Shown: positions 27,933 through 36,907, numbered from the stretch's first letter. The stretch is 64,000 nt of DNA from Thalassomonas sp. RHCl1 (GCF_947387555.1 NZ_CANDNZ010000003.1:372001-436000), one strand, 5' to 3'. Numbers and translations are program-made. The notes: a model not told the origin generated them from the letters alone.

Positions 27933-29231
27933 ATGAAGCGAATTTCCCTGTGGTTAAGCCAATGCAGCACGCTGTGGTTCACGGTTTATGCAACTATGGC
28001 CGCCTTTATGACCTACTTTTGCATGTATGCCTTTCGCAAACCTTTTACCGTCAGCAATTATGAGGGTATGGCGGACTTTTCTTACGGCATTGATTTCAAA
28101 ACCGCCTTGATTCTTTCGCAAGTACTCGGTTATGCCCTGTCGAAATTTATCGGCATTAAGGTAATATCTGAAATGAACGCAGGTCGCCGGGCGCTGGCTA
28201 TTTTAACCTTAGTGATGTTTGCTGAACTTGCCCTGATACTGTTTGCTCTTGCACCGCCAAACTGGAAGCTGTTGACCTTGTTTTTAAACGGCCTGCCCCT
28301 TGGCATGATCTGGGGCCTGGTGTTCAGCTTTTTGGAAGGTCGGCGGGTTTCTGAAATTTTAGGCGCCGGTTTAAGCGTCAGTTTTATTGTTTCTTCCGGG
28401 GTGGTCAAAAGCGTAGGTCAATGGTTGATGCTCAGCCACGGGATCAGCGAGTTTTGGATGCCCGCCATCACAGGAGCGGTATTCACCCTGCCCCTGTTTG
28501 TCTCGGTATTCTTTTTAATGCAAATACCTAAACCTTCGCCGCAGGACATTGCCGCACGCCATGAACGAAAACCCATGGACGGCAAAGCCCGTATGGCATT
28601 TTTTATTAAATATGCTCCGGGGTTAATCGCTTTGATCCTCACCTACATGTTATTAACCGGGATCCGTGATTACACTGATAACTTTGCCGCTGAGCTGTGG
28701 TCAAGTTTGGGTTTTGGTAATACACCGGCAATATTTTCTAGCGCGGCCCTTTATACCTCACTTTTTATTTTACTGACTTTAAGCCTGTTGATGTTTGTGA
28801 AAAACAATATGCGCGCTTTTATGGCCAACCATGCTTTTATCTTTATCGGCATTGCGATGATAGGGTTAAGTACCCTGGTTTATCAGGGCGGTTATTTGTC
28901 CGGTCAGGCATGGATGATCGCCCACTCTACCGGCATTTACCTTGCCTATATCCCCTTTAATTGCCTGTTGTTTGATCGCATGCTGTCGGTGATCAAGGAT
29001 AAAGGCAATGCCGGTTTTTTGATTTATCTCGCTGACGCCATGGGTTATGCAGGTAGTGTTGGTATTTTGCTTTATAAAAGCTTTTTTGATGTTGAGCTTA
29101 GCTGGCTAAATTTTATGATCAGCAGTTCATATTTGATCAGCATAACCGGTTGCACTCTGGTATTAATCTCGGCCTGGTATTTTCATGTTAAAGTGATGAA
29201 ACCTTTGAGCTTGCACCCGCAACCCGGCTAG
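27933..29231 (+). CDS. MFS-like membrane transporter (DUF5690-type), linked to PhnZ-like gene
   Basis: A 432-residue integral membrane protein with about 12 predicted helices in two halves. The start (WFTVYATMAAFMTYFCMYAFRKPF) has the RKPF element seen in organophosphate/phosphate antiporter-like major facilitator proteins. The loop GLPLGMIWGLVFSFLEGRRVSE fits the MFS signature region. I place it with the DUF5690 group, but only by eye. It is divergent from the PhnZ-like gene and shares its operators, so an organophosphonate or a related compound is a plausible substrate. Confidence 0.7.
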   Translation: MKRISLWLSQCSTLWFTVYATMAAFMTYFCMYAFRKPFTVSNYEGMADFSYGIDFKTALILSQVLGYALSKFIGIKVISEMNAGRRALAILTLVMFAELALILFALAPPNWKLLTLFLNGLPLGMIWGLVFSFLEGRRVSEILGAGLSVSFIVSSGVVKSVGQWLMLSHGISEFWMPAITGAVFTLPLFVSVFFLMQIPKPSPQDIAARHERKPMDGKARMAFFIKYAPGLIALILTYMLLTGIRDYTDNFAAELWSSLGFGNTPAIFSSAALYTSLFILLTLSLLMFVKNNMRAFMANHAFIFIGIAMIGLSTLVYQGGYLSGQAWMIAHSTGIYLAYIPFNCLLFDRMLSVIKDKGNAGFLIYLADAMGYAGSVGILLYKSFFDVELSWLNFMISSSYLISITGCTLVLISAWYFHVKVMKPLSLHPQPG

Positions 29232-29425
29232 GGCGTTAAATTAATTGATGTTGTGATCACAGGACAGTTAGCAGTAACTTGGTGGTCGGTGATAATAACG
29301 GCGTTGTGAGATGAAAATTAACCTGCCAGGGTAACAAACCGTTACCTATGATTCATTTACGGGAAGTATTCTTTGCTGGCTTATCAGTCTCTAATAAAAT
29401 ATTGAAGATTTTTCAAAGGCCAGAA

Positions 29426-29748
29426 AGCAAAAATGCAACTCAAAAGAGTCGCATTTTCTTAACTAGCTTAGCGCATCCTGCACTTATTTAGTGTCCGCAT
29501 TCTATCCTGAATTTCCTTGAACAGCCTGTCCCTAGTTCATTTTCGTGACTCCTGTCACTTCCATATCCCTTCCCGGGTCAGCATCTTCCCGATGCATACC
29601 CACATTGCTGCGGGTTCCAAGCTATCCTGTGCTTATCGGTCTCCCTGACCGACATACTTCCGTGTATTACTTCCTTTGTGACTTCCTGCCACCTGACTTT
29701 ATCCTAAAGTCTTCCTTGTAGAGCTTCCTGCCCTGTGCCGTCCTGACA
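29426..29748 (-). ncRNA. csrB: CsrB/RsmZ-family CsrA-sequestering small RNA
   Basis: No ORF covers this stretch, but the minus-strand transcript would contain about 20 GGA motifs in about 320 nt. Many sit in the loops of short hairpins. Examples are GTGAC-AGGA-GTCAC (29545-29558), GCATC-GGGAA-GATGC (29581-29595), TCGGTC-AGGGA-GACCGA region (29636-29652) and GACTTT-AGGAT-AAAGTC (29695-29711). This is the hallmark of CsrB/CsrC/RsmZ RNAs, whose GGA loops titrate the translational regulator CsrA. A TAATAT -10 element (29755-29760) places the 5' end near 29748. The 3' end is the strong terminator at 29430-29457. A GacA/UvrY-type box lies about 178 bp upstream of the start. Confidence 0.88.
29430..29457. 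terminator. Bidirectional intrinsic terminator of the CsrB-like RNA
   Basis: 12-bp stem AAAATGCAACTC / GAGTCGCATTTT (one G-T type mismatch) with loop AAAA. On the minus strand it is followed by a T-run, ending the CsrB-like RNA. The plus strand also has TTTTCTT after it, so it can end the transporter transcript as well. Confidence 0.85.
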
Positions 29749-29917
29749 AAGGTAATATTACGCGAATGTAACTTTATTATTAGGTAGGTGTTGTTAAATT
29801 TTTTTGAATTCTGATTAGCTATATTTTCTCATCTAATATTTTGTTGTTTATTATCAGCTGCTTATCTTGTTAACCCCAAGATGGATTGGCAAAAAATACC
29901 TTTATCTCGCACCTCTT

Positions 29918-29935
29918 TGTGAGATATCTCTTACA
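29918..29935 (-). promoter_or_regulatory. GacA/UvrY/VarA-type upstream activating site
   Basis: On the minus strand the sequence TGTAAGAGATATCTCACA matches the GacA-box consensus TGTAAG-N6-CTTACA with one mismatch. Its distance (about 180 bp) and orientation to the CsrB-like RNA are as expected for the far-upstream activator site of csrB/rsmZ genes. Confidence 0.75.
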
Positions 29936-30498
29936 TCGTAAGGTGACTTTTAGGCATAGATGAAAGCCACCTTATTATTCGTTATTCGGGAAGAGATTTT
30001 ACGTTATTAGAGAATTTCTTTTATTTTTTGCTGTCGGAGTCTGCAGTTAATTATCCTGTTCCAGGATGAGCAAGTTGTGCTGGACATATATCAAGGCACC
30101 TCTTCATCCAACTCTATTTATCCCCATGGGTTATTAACGCGCCATTTTAAGCATGCATTTAACAATATCGCTCCAGCCTTACTGGTTTTTTGAAAACCGA
30201 CAATGTTGCGATGCAAATAGGTTGATGACGCCTCATAAGCATCTTCATCAGGCGATGTAATATCGGGTAATACTATTTATTAGTCCATAAGTTATATTTC
30301 TTCTCGCATAAAACAAATTTGACATTATTTATTTGCATATTTGTTACATATTTCCTGTCATGGCGAATTTTTCGATTGAGGGAATAACAAATTGATAAAT
30401 TTTTGTACAGATGGGCAGAGTGTCAGCTTTATTTGCAATTTTATAATATGACAAACCAGAAAATATAAAAAGTATTTAAAATCAGTATGTTAAATGCT
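29936..30498. other. AT-rich non-coding region
   Basis: Region between the GacA-type box and the PEP-CTERM promoter. No ORF of note and no family-like translation. It contains small inverted repeats (for example TCCTG-TTC-CAGGA near 30055-30068) but nothing that can be named. Confidence 0.4.
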
Positions 30499-30514
30499 TG
30501 GTGTGCGTATTGCT
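30499..30514 (+). promoter_or_regulatory. Sigma-54 (-24/-12) promoter candidate for PEP-CTERM gene
   Basis: TTGGTGTGCGTATTGCTA has the invariant GG (30500-30501) and GC (30512-30513) separated by 10 bases, with TTGC at -12. This is close to the consensus TGGCAC-N5-TTGC. It implies a start near 30525 and a leader of about 97 nt. PEP-CTERM genes are known to be controlled by the PrsK/PrsR two-component system with RpoN, so the site fits its gene. Confidence 0.55.
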
Positions 30515-30621
30515 AATCAGGTTGTTACAGCAAGGAAGCCCTTAAATATCATCTGCTTACGTGGGTTTCTCTTGTTGTTTTAAAACAATATTTATGTTTT
30601 TAACTATCTAGAGGAATAAAA

Positions 30622-31332
30622 ATGAAAAAATTAAAAGGGATGTCTATTAAAGGAGCAATCGCCGCGACCGCATTGTGTCTGGCTAGCTCCAACGCGTTGG
30701 CAGCTATGATAACGGTTGAAGATAGTTTTGGGGTTATGGGCAGTAGCACGGCAGTGGATGTTGGCCAGGAATCAGCGATTTTGTCAATTGCTGGCTTTAA
30801 TTCCAGCTTAGGAACCTTAACAGGGGTTACTCTTACTGCGTTTGGTCAAATTAATGCTACCGGAACTTCACAAAATAATACTTCAGAGAATGGCAATACC
30901 GTTGCTACCTTAGGGACATTAGGAAGTTGGGGGGTCGTTTCGGGCGTCACCCATGATTTTGTTTTTGCGCGAGGTTCTAGCTTTCTTGATGCTGCCGAAA
31001 GCTCCTCCTCAGGAGATTATGATATGGCTCCGGGAGATCTTTTTAGCTTCGATATGGGCAGTGAAAGAAGTGGTGATATGTCGATCATTGATTATTCAGC
31101 CTTCACTACCGATGGGATGATTGATTTTAGATTTAATTTTAGAGCTGAGACGGTTATCCGCAACTTTACTGATGCAGGTAGAGAAACTTTTGCAAATACC
31201 TCCAATACCGGTGCCTGGGGGAAAATAGTGGCAACTTATACCTATGATGCAGCACCAGTGCCGGAGCCTGGGGCTTTGATTCTGTTGACTGCTGGTTTGT
31301 TAGGTTTGGGTTTACGTCGTAAGCAGAGGTAG
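30622..31332 (+). CDS. PEP-CTERM protein, choice-of-anchor-E-like
   Basis: A 236-residue exported protein with a signal peptide (MKKLKGMSIKGAIAATALCLASSNALA). A body of about 190 residues is rich in S, G, T and N. The C-terminal sorting signal has VPEPGALILLTAGLLGLGL and then RRKQR. The segment FNSSLGTLTGVTLTAFGQI resembles the choice-of-anchor E domain often paired with PEP-CTERM or LPXTG tails. It would be processed by exosortase and displayed or released with exopolysaccharide. An AGAGGAAT site precedes the ATG, and a sigma-54 promoter candidate lies upstream. Confidence 0.9.
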   Translation: MKKLKGMSIKGAIAATALCLASSNALAAMITVEDSFGVMGSSTAVDVGQESAILSIAGFNSSLGTLTGVTLTAFGQINATGTSQNNTSENGNTVATLGTLGSWGVVSGVTHDFVFARGSSFLDAAESSSSGDYDMAPGDLFSFDMGSERSGDMSIIDYSAFTTDGMIDFRFNFRAETVIRNFTDAGRETFANTSNTGAWGKIVATYTYDAAPVPEPGALILLTAGLLGLGLRRKQR

Positions 31333-31430
31333 TACTTTTTAGTTAATTGCTACGTCTTTAACAAGGTCAAAACTGAATAAACACTGTTATCGTTCTCGGC
31401 CAATTTTGTTGGTTGGTCAAAATTGTTATT

Positions 31431-31456
31431 ACAAAAGCACCCTAGGGTGCTTTTGT
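31431..31456 (+). terminator. Perfect-palindrome terminator after PEP-CTERM gene
   Basis: A 13-bp perfect inverted repeat (arms ACAAAAGCACCCT / AGGGTGCTTTTGT) 100 bp after the stop codon. The stem contains its own A- and T-tracts, so it can act in both directions. Confidence 0.75.
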
Positions 31457-31788
31457 ATGCATTTGAAAAATGTTACTCAAGTGCGGCTTGCATTTAAAAG
31501 CTATCTTCTGAAAGGGCTCTCCTTCTTTAACGCTAATTTTGATATGCGTCGCCGGAATCTCCCTGTCTCGATAAATAAGGCTATTGTTGAAATATTTTAC
31601 AATCATGCGGTCAGAAAAGTCTGGACAGGGCTTTAACATGTTGGGCTTGTTTGTTTTTATTAAGCAGGCATGAATTATGCCCTTCTTTTCATGCCTGTCT
31701 TATTGTTCATACATACCAATTTTATGCATTACCTGTTTGTTATGCACAAACAAGGCAGGCATGTCACTTGATAATGAGGAATGCTATT
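31457..31788. other. Gap with hairpin and a second possible -24/-12 element
   Basis: Overlapping short ORFs on both strands are not convincing. A hairpin with perfect 10-bp arms (CAGGCATGAA / TTCATGCCTG, about 31665-31700) lies upstream of the next PEP-CTERM gene. Its left arm also reads AGGCATGAATTATGCC, a GG-N10-GC pattern placed 110 bp before the ATG, as in the previous PEP-CTERM gene. Promoter or terminator cannot be decided. Confidence 0.4.
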
Positions 31789-32640
31789 ATGCTCAGAAAA
31801 ACCAAGATGTTATCATTTCTATCAGTCAAATTTTCAATACAGTTATTCAAGACCCCTTCGTTAAAAGGAGCATTTGCGGCATTGTTGCTGATGTTTTGCT
31901 CTCCGCTTTCCGCCACAATAATTATGGCCGGATCCGACTATTTGGAAACCACCGCCGGGACCTTTTTAGACTTTAGCTTTCCCGGCTCACCCATGCCTGA
32001 AATAGGTATTGTTGATTTTATTGGTGATCCGGCAGGACCTGGTAATACCGATACCCTGGTCAGGCGCCTGGATGATGCTGTGCTGCCGGGAGAAGGCTCC
32101 TCTGATACTATCGACGTAGAGTTGGTGGCGCTTTCTCTAGTTAGCGTAGACCCCGTTGATATCGGCGGAACGGATTTTGATTTGTCCATTGCGCTTACTC
32201 CCACCATGCCTTCGCTGGGGCAATTAACCCTGACACTGGATGATGAAGCTGCAGTATCCGGGAGTTTTGAGTCCTTTTTTGATGTTTTTGTTGATATCCA
32301 CTTTTTTGTCGCTGATACAGACATTCTGGTGGAAACAATTACAGCACTGCCTCTGTTAGGTTTACATGGACTTGGCCAATGGCAGCAAACTCCACATCCC
32401 GATACTGTGATAGTCCCCGGTAGTTACGGTGATATTAATGCCAATCAACATATACCGCCTTCAGGTGAATATGCTGATTTTTTTATTACCGAAATTATTG
32501 AAGTACAGCCCGGTCTGGGAGAGCACAGGTTGCAGCAGGCTACGGTGCCTGAGCCTGCAAGCATTGTTTTACTGTCTTTGGGGCTTTTAGCTGTAACATT
32601 TACAGGAAAAAGAAAAGTTCTTTACAGGCACGGCAGATAA
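31789..32640 (+). CDS. PEP-CTERM sorting-domain protein
   Basis: A 283-residue protein when started at ATG 31789, which has GAGGA 9 bases upstream; the open frame extends to 31651 without such a signal. The N-terminus has a signal sequence (basic residues, then LKGAFAALLLMFCSPLSA). The C-terminus has VPEPASIVLLSLGLLAVTF and then GKRKVLYRHGR. The body is acidic with many short beta-like segments (ELVALSLVSVDPVDIGGTDF). No other family is recognised. Exosortase processing and surface display are expected. Confidence 0.85.
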   Translation: MLRKTKMLSFLSVKFSIQLFKTPSLKGAFAALLLMFCSPLSATIIMAGSDYLETTAGTFLDFSFPGSPMPEIGIVDFIGDPAGPGNTDTLVRRLDDAVLPGEGSSDTIDVELVALSLVSVDPVDIGGTDFDLSIALTPTMPSLGQLTLTLDDEAAVSGSFESFFDVFVDIHFFVADTDILVETITALPLLGLHGLGQWQQTPHPDTVIVPGSYGDINANQHIPPSGEYADFFITEIIEVQPGLGEHRLQQATVPEPASIVLLSLGLLAVTFTGKRKVLYRHGR

Positions 32641-32679
32641 AATTTGTTCAGCGATTAAGGCGCTGAATGTATGTGCCGG

Positions 32680-32726
32680 GTACACCAGAAATTTAACAGC
32701 CAAATAATAAAATTTCTCTGGTGTAC
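32680..32726. terminator. Long hairpin between convergent genes
   Basis: Arms GTACACCAGAAATTT and AAATTTCTCTGGTGTAC pair over about 15 bp with a two-base bulge. It lies between the convergent PEP-CTERM and beta-propeller genes. Probable bidirectional terminator. Confidence 0.6.
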
Positions 32727-32849
32727 GCTAAGTAAATAACCATTCCGGATGAGTATCTATTTATCTGAAACTGAGAAACTTGATTGCCAATAAATTACCT
32801 AAATTCCAGAAAGCTCCTCTGGGTTACTGGCACTATCAAAGTATCTCCT

Positions 32850-34070
32850 TTATCTATTCACCACTTCAAAGACAAATAAAGCATCACTCTCGGTAGCTGT
32901 CAGCAAAAGGTGGCGGCCGTCAGGGCTAAGATTAATGGAGGAGATCCCGTTCAGGTTATCAATCGGCTTGCCTTTATTTGGCAACCGGCTGATTAGCTTG
33001 AGCTTTCCGTCTATTTGCTTTTGAAATAATACTAAACCGGTATCAGCTTCGCCTGCCGCATATATCAAAGCGCCATCTGACGAAATTACCAGGCTGCCCG
33101 CCCCCTTTAAGCCACCATCAACTTCTTTATTAGTGATAGCCTGTAAAAAGACATAACGGTCATTCTCGGCTTTTCTAAAGACAACAAGCGAATGACTACC
33201 GGAGCACGCTATATATAAAAATTTCCCATCCGGTGAGACAACTATTTTTTGCGGGTTTAAAAATTGATCTACGCCATTCATTCCATGTTGCAAAAGCTGC
33301 TTCGCCGATAAATTGCCGTTTTTATCCCGATTAAAAATAGTCAGTTTGTGCTCATCAAAACCAAGTACAAATAACTCTTCATTCGAGGGGGATAATGCCA
33401 GGCCGGTAGGGTTTCCTAAACCGCCGGCAGACGCCATGCCAGTGGTAATGAACCGCCTAAAGACAACTTTTTCATCCGGCGTAATATCAAAAACAGAAAC
33501 AGCATTACTCTTATAGCCGGTAATAAACAGCTGCTTATTATCGGTTGTGCTAACCAGCTGCCAGGCTCCCAATAATCCCAGGGTGTCCAGGTCGCCAACA
33601 GCTTTTTTGTCACCAAAAACTCTTTGAACAGTCAGGCCGTCAGAGATTGTTTTATGCAAATGGTAGCGATCCTGTTTGTGGGAAAAGATGGATAAGGAGC
33701 CGTCATAAAAACTGCTAACAATGGCTTTATTCCCTTTGTTCAACAAGGCCACTGCCGAGGCTCCCTCTAAACCGCTAACTGCAGGGTTAGCATTTTTAAA
33801 GATCTGGCTAAAGCTTAAATTAAAGTGCTTATCAAGATTAAATACAGCAAAGGCATTATCATCACCGCTAACGACAAAAACCCGGGAGTTATCTGGCGTC
33901 ACAGCTACGGCCCTGGGGTTATCCAGGCCATCTACGCCGTTAACATCATCTTTTAATACCTGAATAAGTCTATGTTCAACCCCTTTGGATGCTGCTGCGA
34001 CAGAATTGTTTGCATCTGCTGTTGAGCATACAATGAGGAACGGTAAAACCAGTATTTTTATTATGCCCAC
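32850..34070 (-). CDS. Secreted beta-propeller protein (YVTN/lactonase-like repeats)
   Basis: About 406 residues with an N-terminal signal (GIIKILVLPFLIVCSTADA) and repeated blades of the 6-phosphogluconolactonase/YVTN type. Examples are NPRAVAVTPDNSRVFVVSGD, NPTGLALSPSNEELFVLGFD, NPQKIVVSPDGKFLYIACSG and ISSINLSPDGRHLLLTATES. At least six blades are visible. I prefer the GTG at 34070, with AGGAAAA upstream, over the GTG at 34100. Such propellers often bind ligands or partners; enzymatic activity cannot be claimed. It probably acts in the periplasm or outside the cell. It stands as a single gene. Confidence 0.82.
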   Translation of the reverse strand: MGIIKILVLPFLIVCSTADANNSVAAASKGVEHRLIQVLKDDVNGVDGLDNPRAVAVTPDNSRVFVVSGDDNAFAVFNLDKHFNLSFSQIFKNANPAVSGLEGASAVALLNKGNKAIVSSFYDGSLSIFSHKQDRYHLHKTISDGLTVQRVFGDKKAVGDLDTLGLLGAWQLVSTTDNKQLFITGYKSNAVSVFDITPDEKVVFRRFITTGMASAGGLGNPTGLALSPSNEELFVLGFDEHKLTIFNRDKNGNLSAKQLLQHGMNGVDQFLNPQKIVVSPDGKFLYIACSGSHSLVVFRKAENDRYVFLQAITNKEVDGGLKGAGSLVISSDGALIYAAGEADTGLVLFQKQIDGKLKLISRLPNKGKPIDNLNGISSINLSPDGRHLLLTATESDALFVFEVVNR

Positions 34071-34289
34071 TATTTCAATTTTCCTGTAGCAAAAAATCAC
34101 TTCACGTGGAAATGTATAGTCAGTTAAAAAGCAGCTTTATCAAGTTATGACTAAAACTCAACTTGAACCGGATCATGTAGCAGCTAAAGTTGTGAGGCAG
34201 AATTGCTGTCATTCTGCCTGTGATTCATCTGGCAGCAAATTTCCTGGAGGAAAAATCGCATGAGCACTGAGTTAAAACCCGTGCTGAGA

Positions 34290-35576
34290 TCAGGCCAAGG
34301 CTTGGGCAAGATCGGCAATGATATCTTGCGGCTCTTCAATACCAATAGAGATCCGGATCAATCCCTCGGTAATACCTATCGATTCCCGGCGTTCTTTAGG
34401 CACGCCGGAATGTGTCATGGCGGCAGGATGCTGGGCCAGGCTTTCTGTCCCTCCCAGGCTGACGGCAAGTTTCACCAGTTTAAGGCGGTTCAGCACGTTA
34501 AATGCCGCTTGTTCACCCCCTTTTACTTCAAAGGAAAAAGTTGATCCCGCTCCTTTACATTGTTTTTGATAAACCTGGTATTGCGGTTCATCCGGGGTTA
34601 ATAAACCCGGGTAGTCGATGCGGGTCACCTGATCATGCGCCTGTAAAAACTCTACTACCTCTTTTGCGCCGCTGGTTGCCGCCTGCATACGGATTTTTAA
34701 GGTTTCCAACGAGCGTAGAATCAGCCAGGCGGTATGGGAGTCCATGGTGGTGCCGATACTGTTCCTGATTTTTCTAATTTTTGAGATCAGGGCTTTATCA
34801 CCGGAGCAGCTGCCGCCAATAAGGTCTGAATGTCCGCCGACATATTTGGTCAGGGAATACAGACATAAATCGGCGCCGTGTGCTAACGGCTTCTGCCATA
34901 GCGGCCCCAACATGGTGTTGTCGACTGCCAGTACCGGCCGGGCAGCTTGTTTACCGGTATTTTGATTGGTAAAAGTCTCGATAAGCTGGCGGCACTGGGC
35001 GATATCAATCAGGTTATTGGTGGGATTGTCGGGGGTTTCCACCATGACCACAGAGATATTGCCCATCTGGCTTGCTTTGCTTAGCGCCTGCTCTAACCCT
35101 TTGGTGCCTTCGCTGGAGATAAAGCCCACCGCCTGAATATTCATTTGTGCCAAAATGCCGTTGATCAGGCTATCTGTACCGCCGTAGATAGGCTCTGAAT
35201 AAACGATGACATCGCCCGGTTTAGAAAGCGCCAGCAGCATGGTTGAAATGGCCGACATACCGCTGCCGGTGATCAGGCAGTCTTGTGCTCCGTCCCAAAC
35301 GGCAATGCGGTTTTCTGCAATTTCTATGGTCGGGTTATTAAAACGGGAATACACCAGGCCGGCCTGCTGCCCTTCCTCCAGTTGAATGCGCCCGGAGGCA
35401 ACATCAAAAAAATGCTTTCCCTGCTCTGCCGACTCAAAAACAAAGGTAGAGGTTTGAAAGTTTGGACATTTGATTGAACCTTCTGATAACCGGGGATCAT
35501 AACCATAGCCCATCATGAGTGATTCCGGTTGTAACCGATGCTCGCCAATAGCGCGTTTTTTGTAATTGTCCGTCAT
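34290..35576 (-). CDS. PLP-dependent cystathionine gamma-synthase-family enzyme
   Basis: A 428-residue enzyme of the Cys/Met-metabolism PLP family. It has YSRFNNPTIEIAENRIA at the N-terminal phosphate-binding region, GSGMSAISTMLLAL, and VETPDNPTNNLIDIA, with the cofactor Asp in VLAVDNTMLGP. The PLP lysine is K244 in SLTKYVGGHSDLIGG. It may be a methionine gamma-lyase, cystathionine gamma-synthase or a related lyase acting on sulfur amino acids in the cytosol; these cannot be separated by eye. It is a single gene. No SAM or cobalamin riboswitch was recognised in its leader. Confidence 0.9.
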   Translation of the reverse strand: MTDNYKKRAIGEHRLQPESLMMGYGYDPRLSEGSIKCPNFQTSTFVFESAEQGKHFFDVASGRIQLEEGQQAGLVYSRFNNPTIEIAENRIAVWDGAQDCLITGSGMSAISTMLLALSKPGDVIVYSEPIYGGTDSLINGILAQMNIQAVGFISSEGTKGLEQALSKASQMGNISVVMVETPDNPTNNLIDIAQCRQLIETFTNQNTGKQAARPVLAVDNTMLGPLWQKPLAHGADLCLYSLTKYVGGHSDLIGGSCSGDKALISKIRKIRNSIGTTMDSHTAWLILRSLETLKIRMQAATSGAKEVVEFLQAHDQVTRIDYPGLLTPDEPQYQVYQKQCKGAGSTFSFEVKGGEQAAFNVLNRLKLVKLAVSLGGTESLAQHPAAMTHSGVPKERRESIGITEGLIRISIGIEEPQDIIADLAQALA

Positions 35577-35887
35577 GTTAATCTCTTGATTTAATGTAAT
35601 TTGTTGCCGGTAAGCTAGTTTTCTCTGTTGGATATCCAGCTAAACCTTGTCCTCACGATTTTATCGCTAAAACCGATACAGGTGCTTTATGGGGACTATT
35701 ATGACAATAAAAACGGTTACTTACCTAGAAAATAACGCTAGCCAGCGGCAAGTATCAGAAAAACCATGATGGTTAGCCAGGCAGTTGGCCAGCGTTTTCC
35801 TCTTCGGACTGACCCGGTTTTGGTAAATAGACTTTACTAAAAAGTCGAACTATTCTTCGTCTATTGCCCCTATCGCTTAACTGTTTC
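35577..35887. other. Divergent promoter region with inverted repeat
   Basis: 311 bp between the PLP enzyme and the BMP-type gene. An inverted repeat AACGCTAGCCA (about 35734) / TGGCCAGCGTT (about 35786) is followed by TTTTCCTCTT, possibly a leader hairpin or attenuator for the plus-strand genes. No ORF with a good start was seen. Confidence 0.35.
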
Positions 35888-36907
35888 ATGAAGTTAAAAG
35901 CGCTGTTAGTGTCACTTTTCTGTTTATGCCCCGCTATGGCTTATGATTTCAAACCCGTCATGATCTATGACGGCGAAGAAATTATGGATAATGCCTGGAA
36001 TGAAGCCGTTCATACAGGTATTGAAAAGTTTGAAAAGAAATTTGGCATTGAGGTCAAGGAAGCGAGAATTTTTGCCAATAATTTAACGCCAAATGCAAAC
36101 TCCTTAATCGAGGCGGTATTTGCCCATGCAAAAGCTGGTTTTAATCCCATTATGATCAACGATTTTGACAATGAGACTATGCGTAAAATCGTGCGCCAGG
36201 AGCCGAAATTAAGGTTTATTGTTTTTAACGGCATTTATAATGTTCCCAATGCTCATTTTTTCATGTTTTCCTATCAGGAAGCCGCTTTTTTGGCCGGTTA
36301 TCTGGCTGCCCAAAAAAGTAACAGCAAAAAGCTAGGTTTTATCGGCGGCAGAGATATCTCGGGGATCAGAAATTCTCTTTGTGGTTATATTAAAGGGGCA
36401 CGCCATGCCTTGGCCGGAGCTGAGGTTAAGGTAACTTTTATCAGTGATGCACTTGATGGCTGGAATAACCCGCAACAGGCCTATGAAATAGCCATGGAGC
36501 AGATAGCCGGCGGCGTTGATGTCTTATATGCCGCCGCCGGAGCAAGTGGCCAGGGAGTATTGAGGGCAGCACATGAAAAAGGGGTATATAGTATAGGGGC
36601 GGACAGCAATCAAAATGGTGTATATCCGGGCAGCGTATTAACTTCTGTTTTGGTTAATGTCGGCGACGCCGCCTATCGCGCTTTAGTGGCCGCCTACCGC
36701 AATATCTGGCGGGAGCAGCTGAAAATATTGGGATTGCAGGAAAACGGAGTGGGCCTGGCATTTGACCGGCATAATGCCCCCTTAATCTCCGCACAGTTAA
36801 AAGCTGAAATCGATCAATTACAGGCCGATATTATTTTAAAAAAGATCGATTTGCCAAATTATGTGATCACTAAGCAATGTATCGATCAACATGGGACCAT
36901 TTTTTAG
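35888..36907 (+). CDS. BMP/PnrA-like periplasmic binding protein, paired with a diguanylate cyclase
   Basis: A 339-residue protein starting at ATG 35888; the frame can be extended to a TTG at 35864. It has a signal peptide (MKLKALLVSLFCLCPAMA) and the basic-membrane-protein fold of type I periplasmic binding proteins. Visible pieces are KPVMIYDGEEIMDNAWNEA, SYQEAAFLAGYLAAQKS, KLGFIGGRDISGIRN and VDVLYAAAGASGQGVLRAA. Family members bind nucleosides or related ligands. No ABC permease or ATPase gene is nearby. Instead the stop overlaps the start of a membrane-bound GGDEF gene by 17 bp. I infer that it is a sensory subunit rather than a transporter component. Confidence 0.85.
   Translation: MKLKALLVSLFCLCPAMAYDFKPVMIYDGEEIMDNAWNEAVHTGIEKFEKKFGIEVKEARIFANNLTPNANSLIEAVFAHAKAGFNPIMINDFDNETMRKIVRQEPKLRFIVFNGIYNVPNAHFFMFSYQEAAFLAGYLAAQKSNSKKLGFIGGRDISGIRNSLCGYIKGARHALAGAEVKVTFISDALDGWNNPQQAYEIAMEQIAGGVDVLYAAAGASGQGVLRAAHEKGVYSIGADSNQNGVYPGSVLTSVLVNVGDAAYRALVAAYRNIWREQLKILGLQENGVGLAFDRHNAPLISAQLKAEIDQLQADIILKKIDLPNYVITKQCIDQHGTIF

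Noticed and set aside
31406-31639. Two overlapping short ORFs on opposite strands between PEP-CTERM genes
   Set aside because: They cover a terminator palindrome and lack convincing starts.
35577-35700. Possible SAM or other riboswitch before the PLP enzyme gene
   Set aside because: No recognisable conserved core or expression-platform hairpin on the minus strand.
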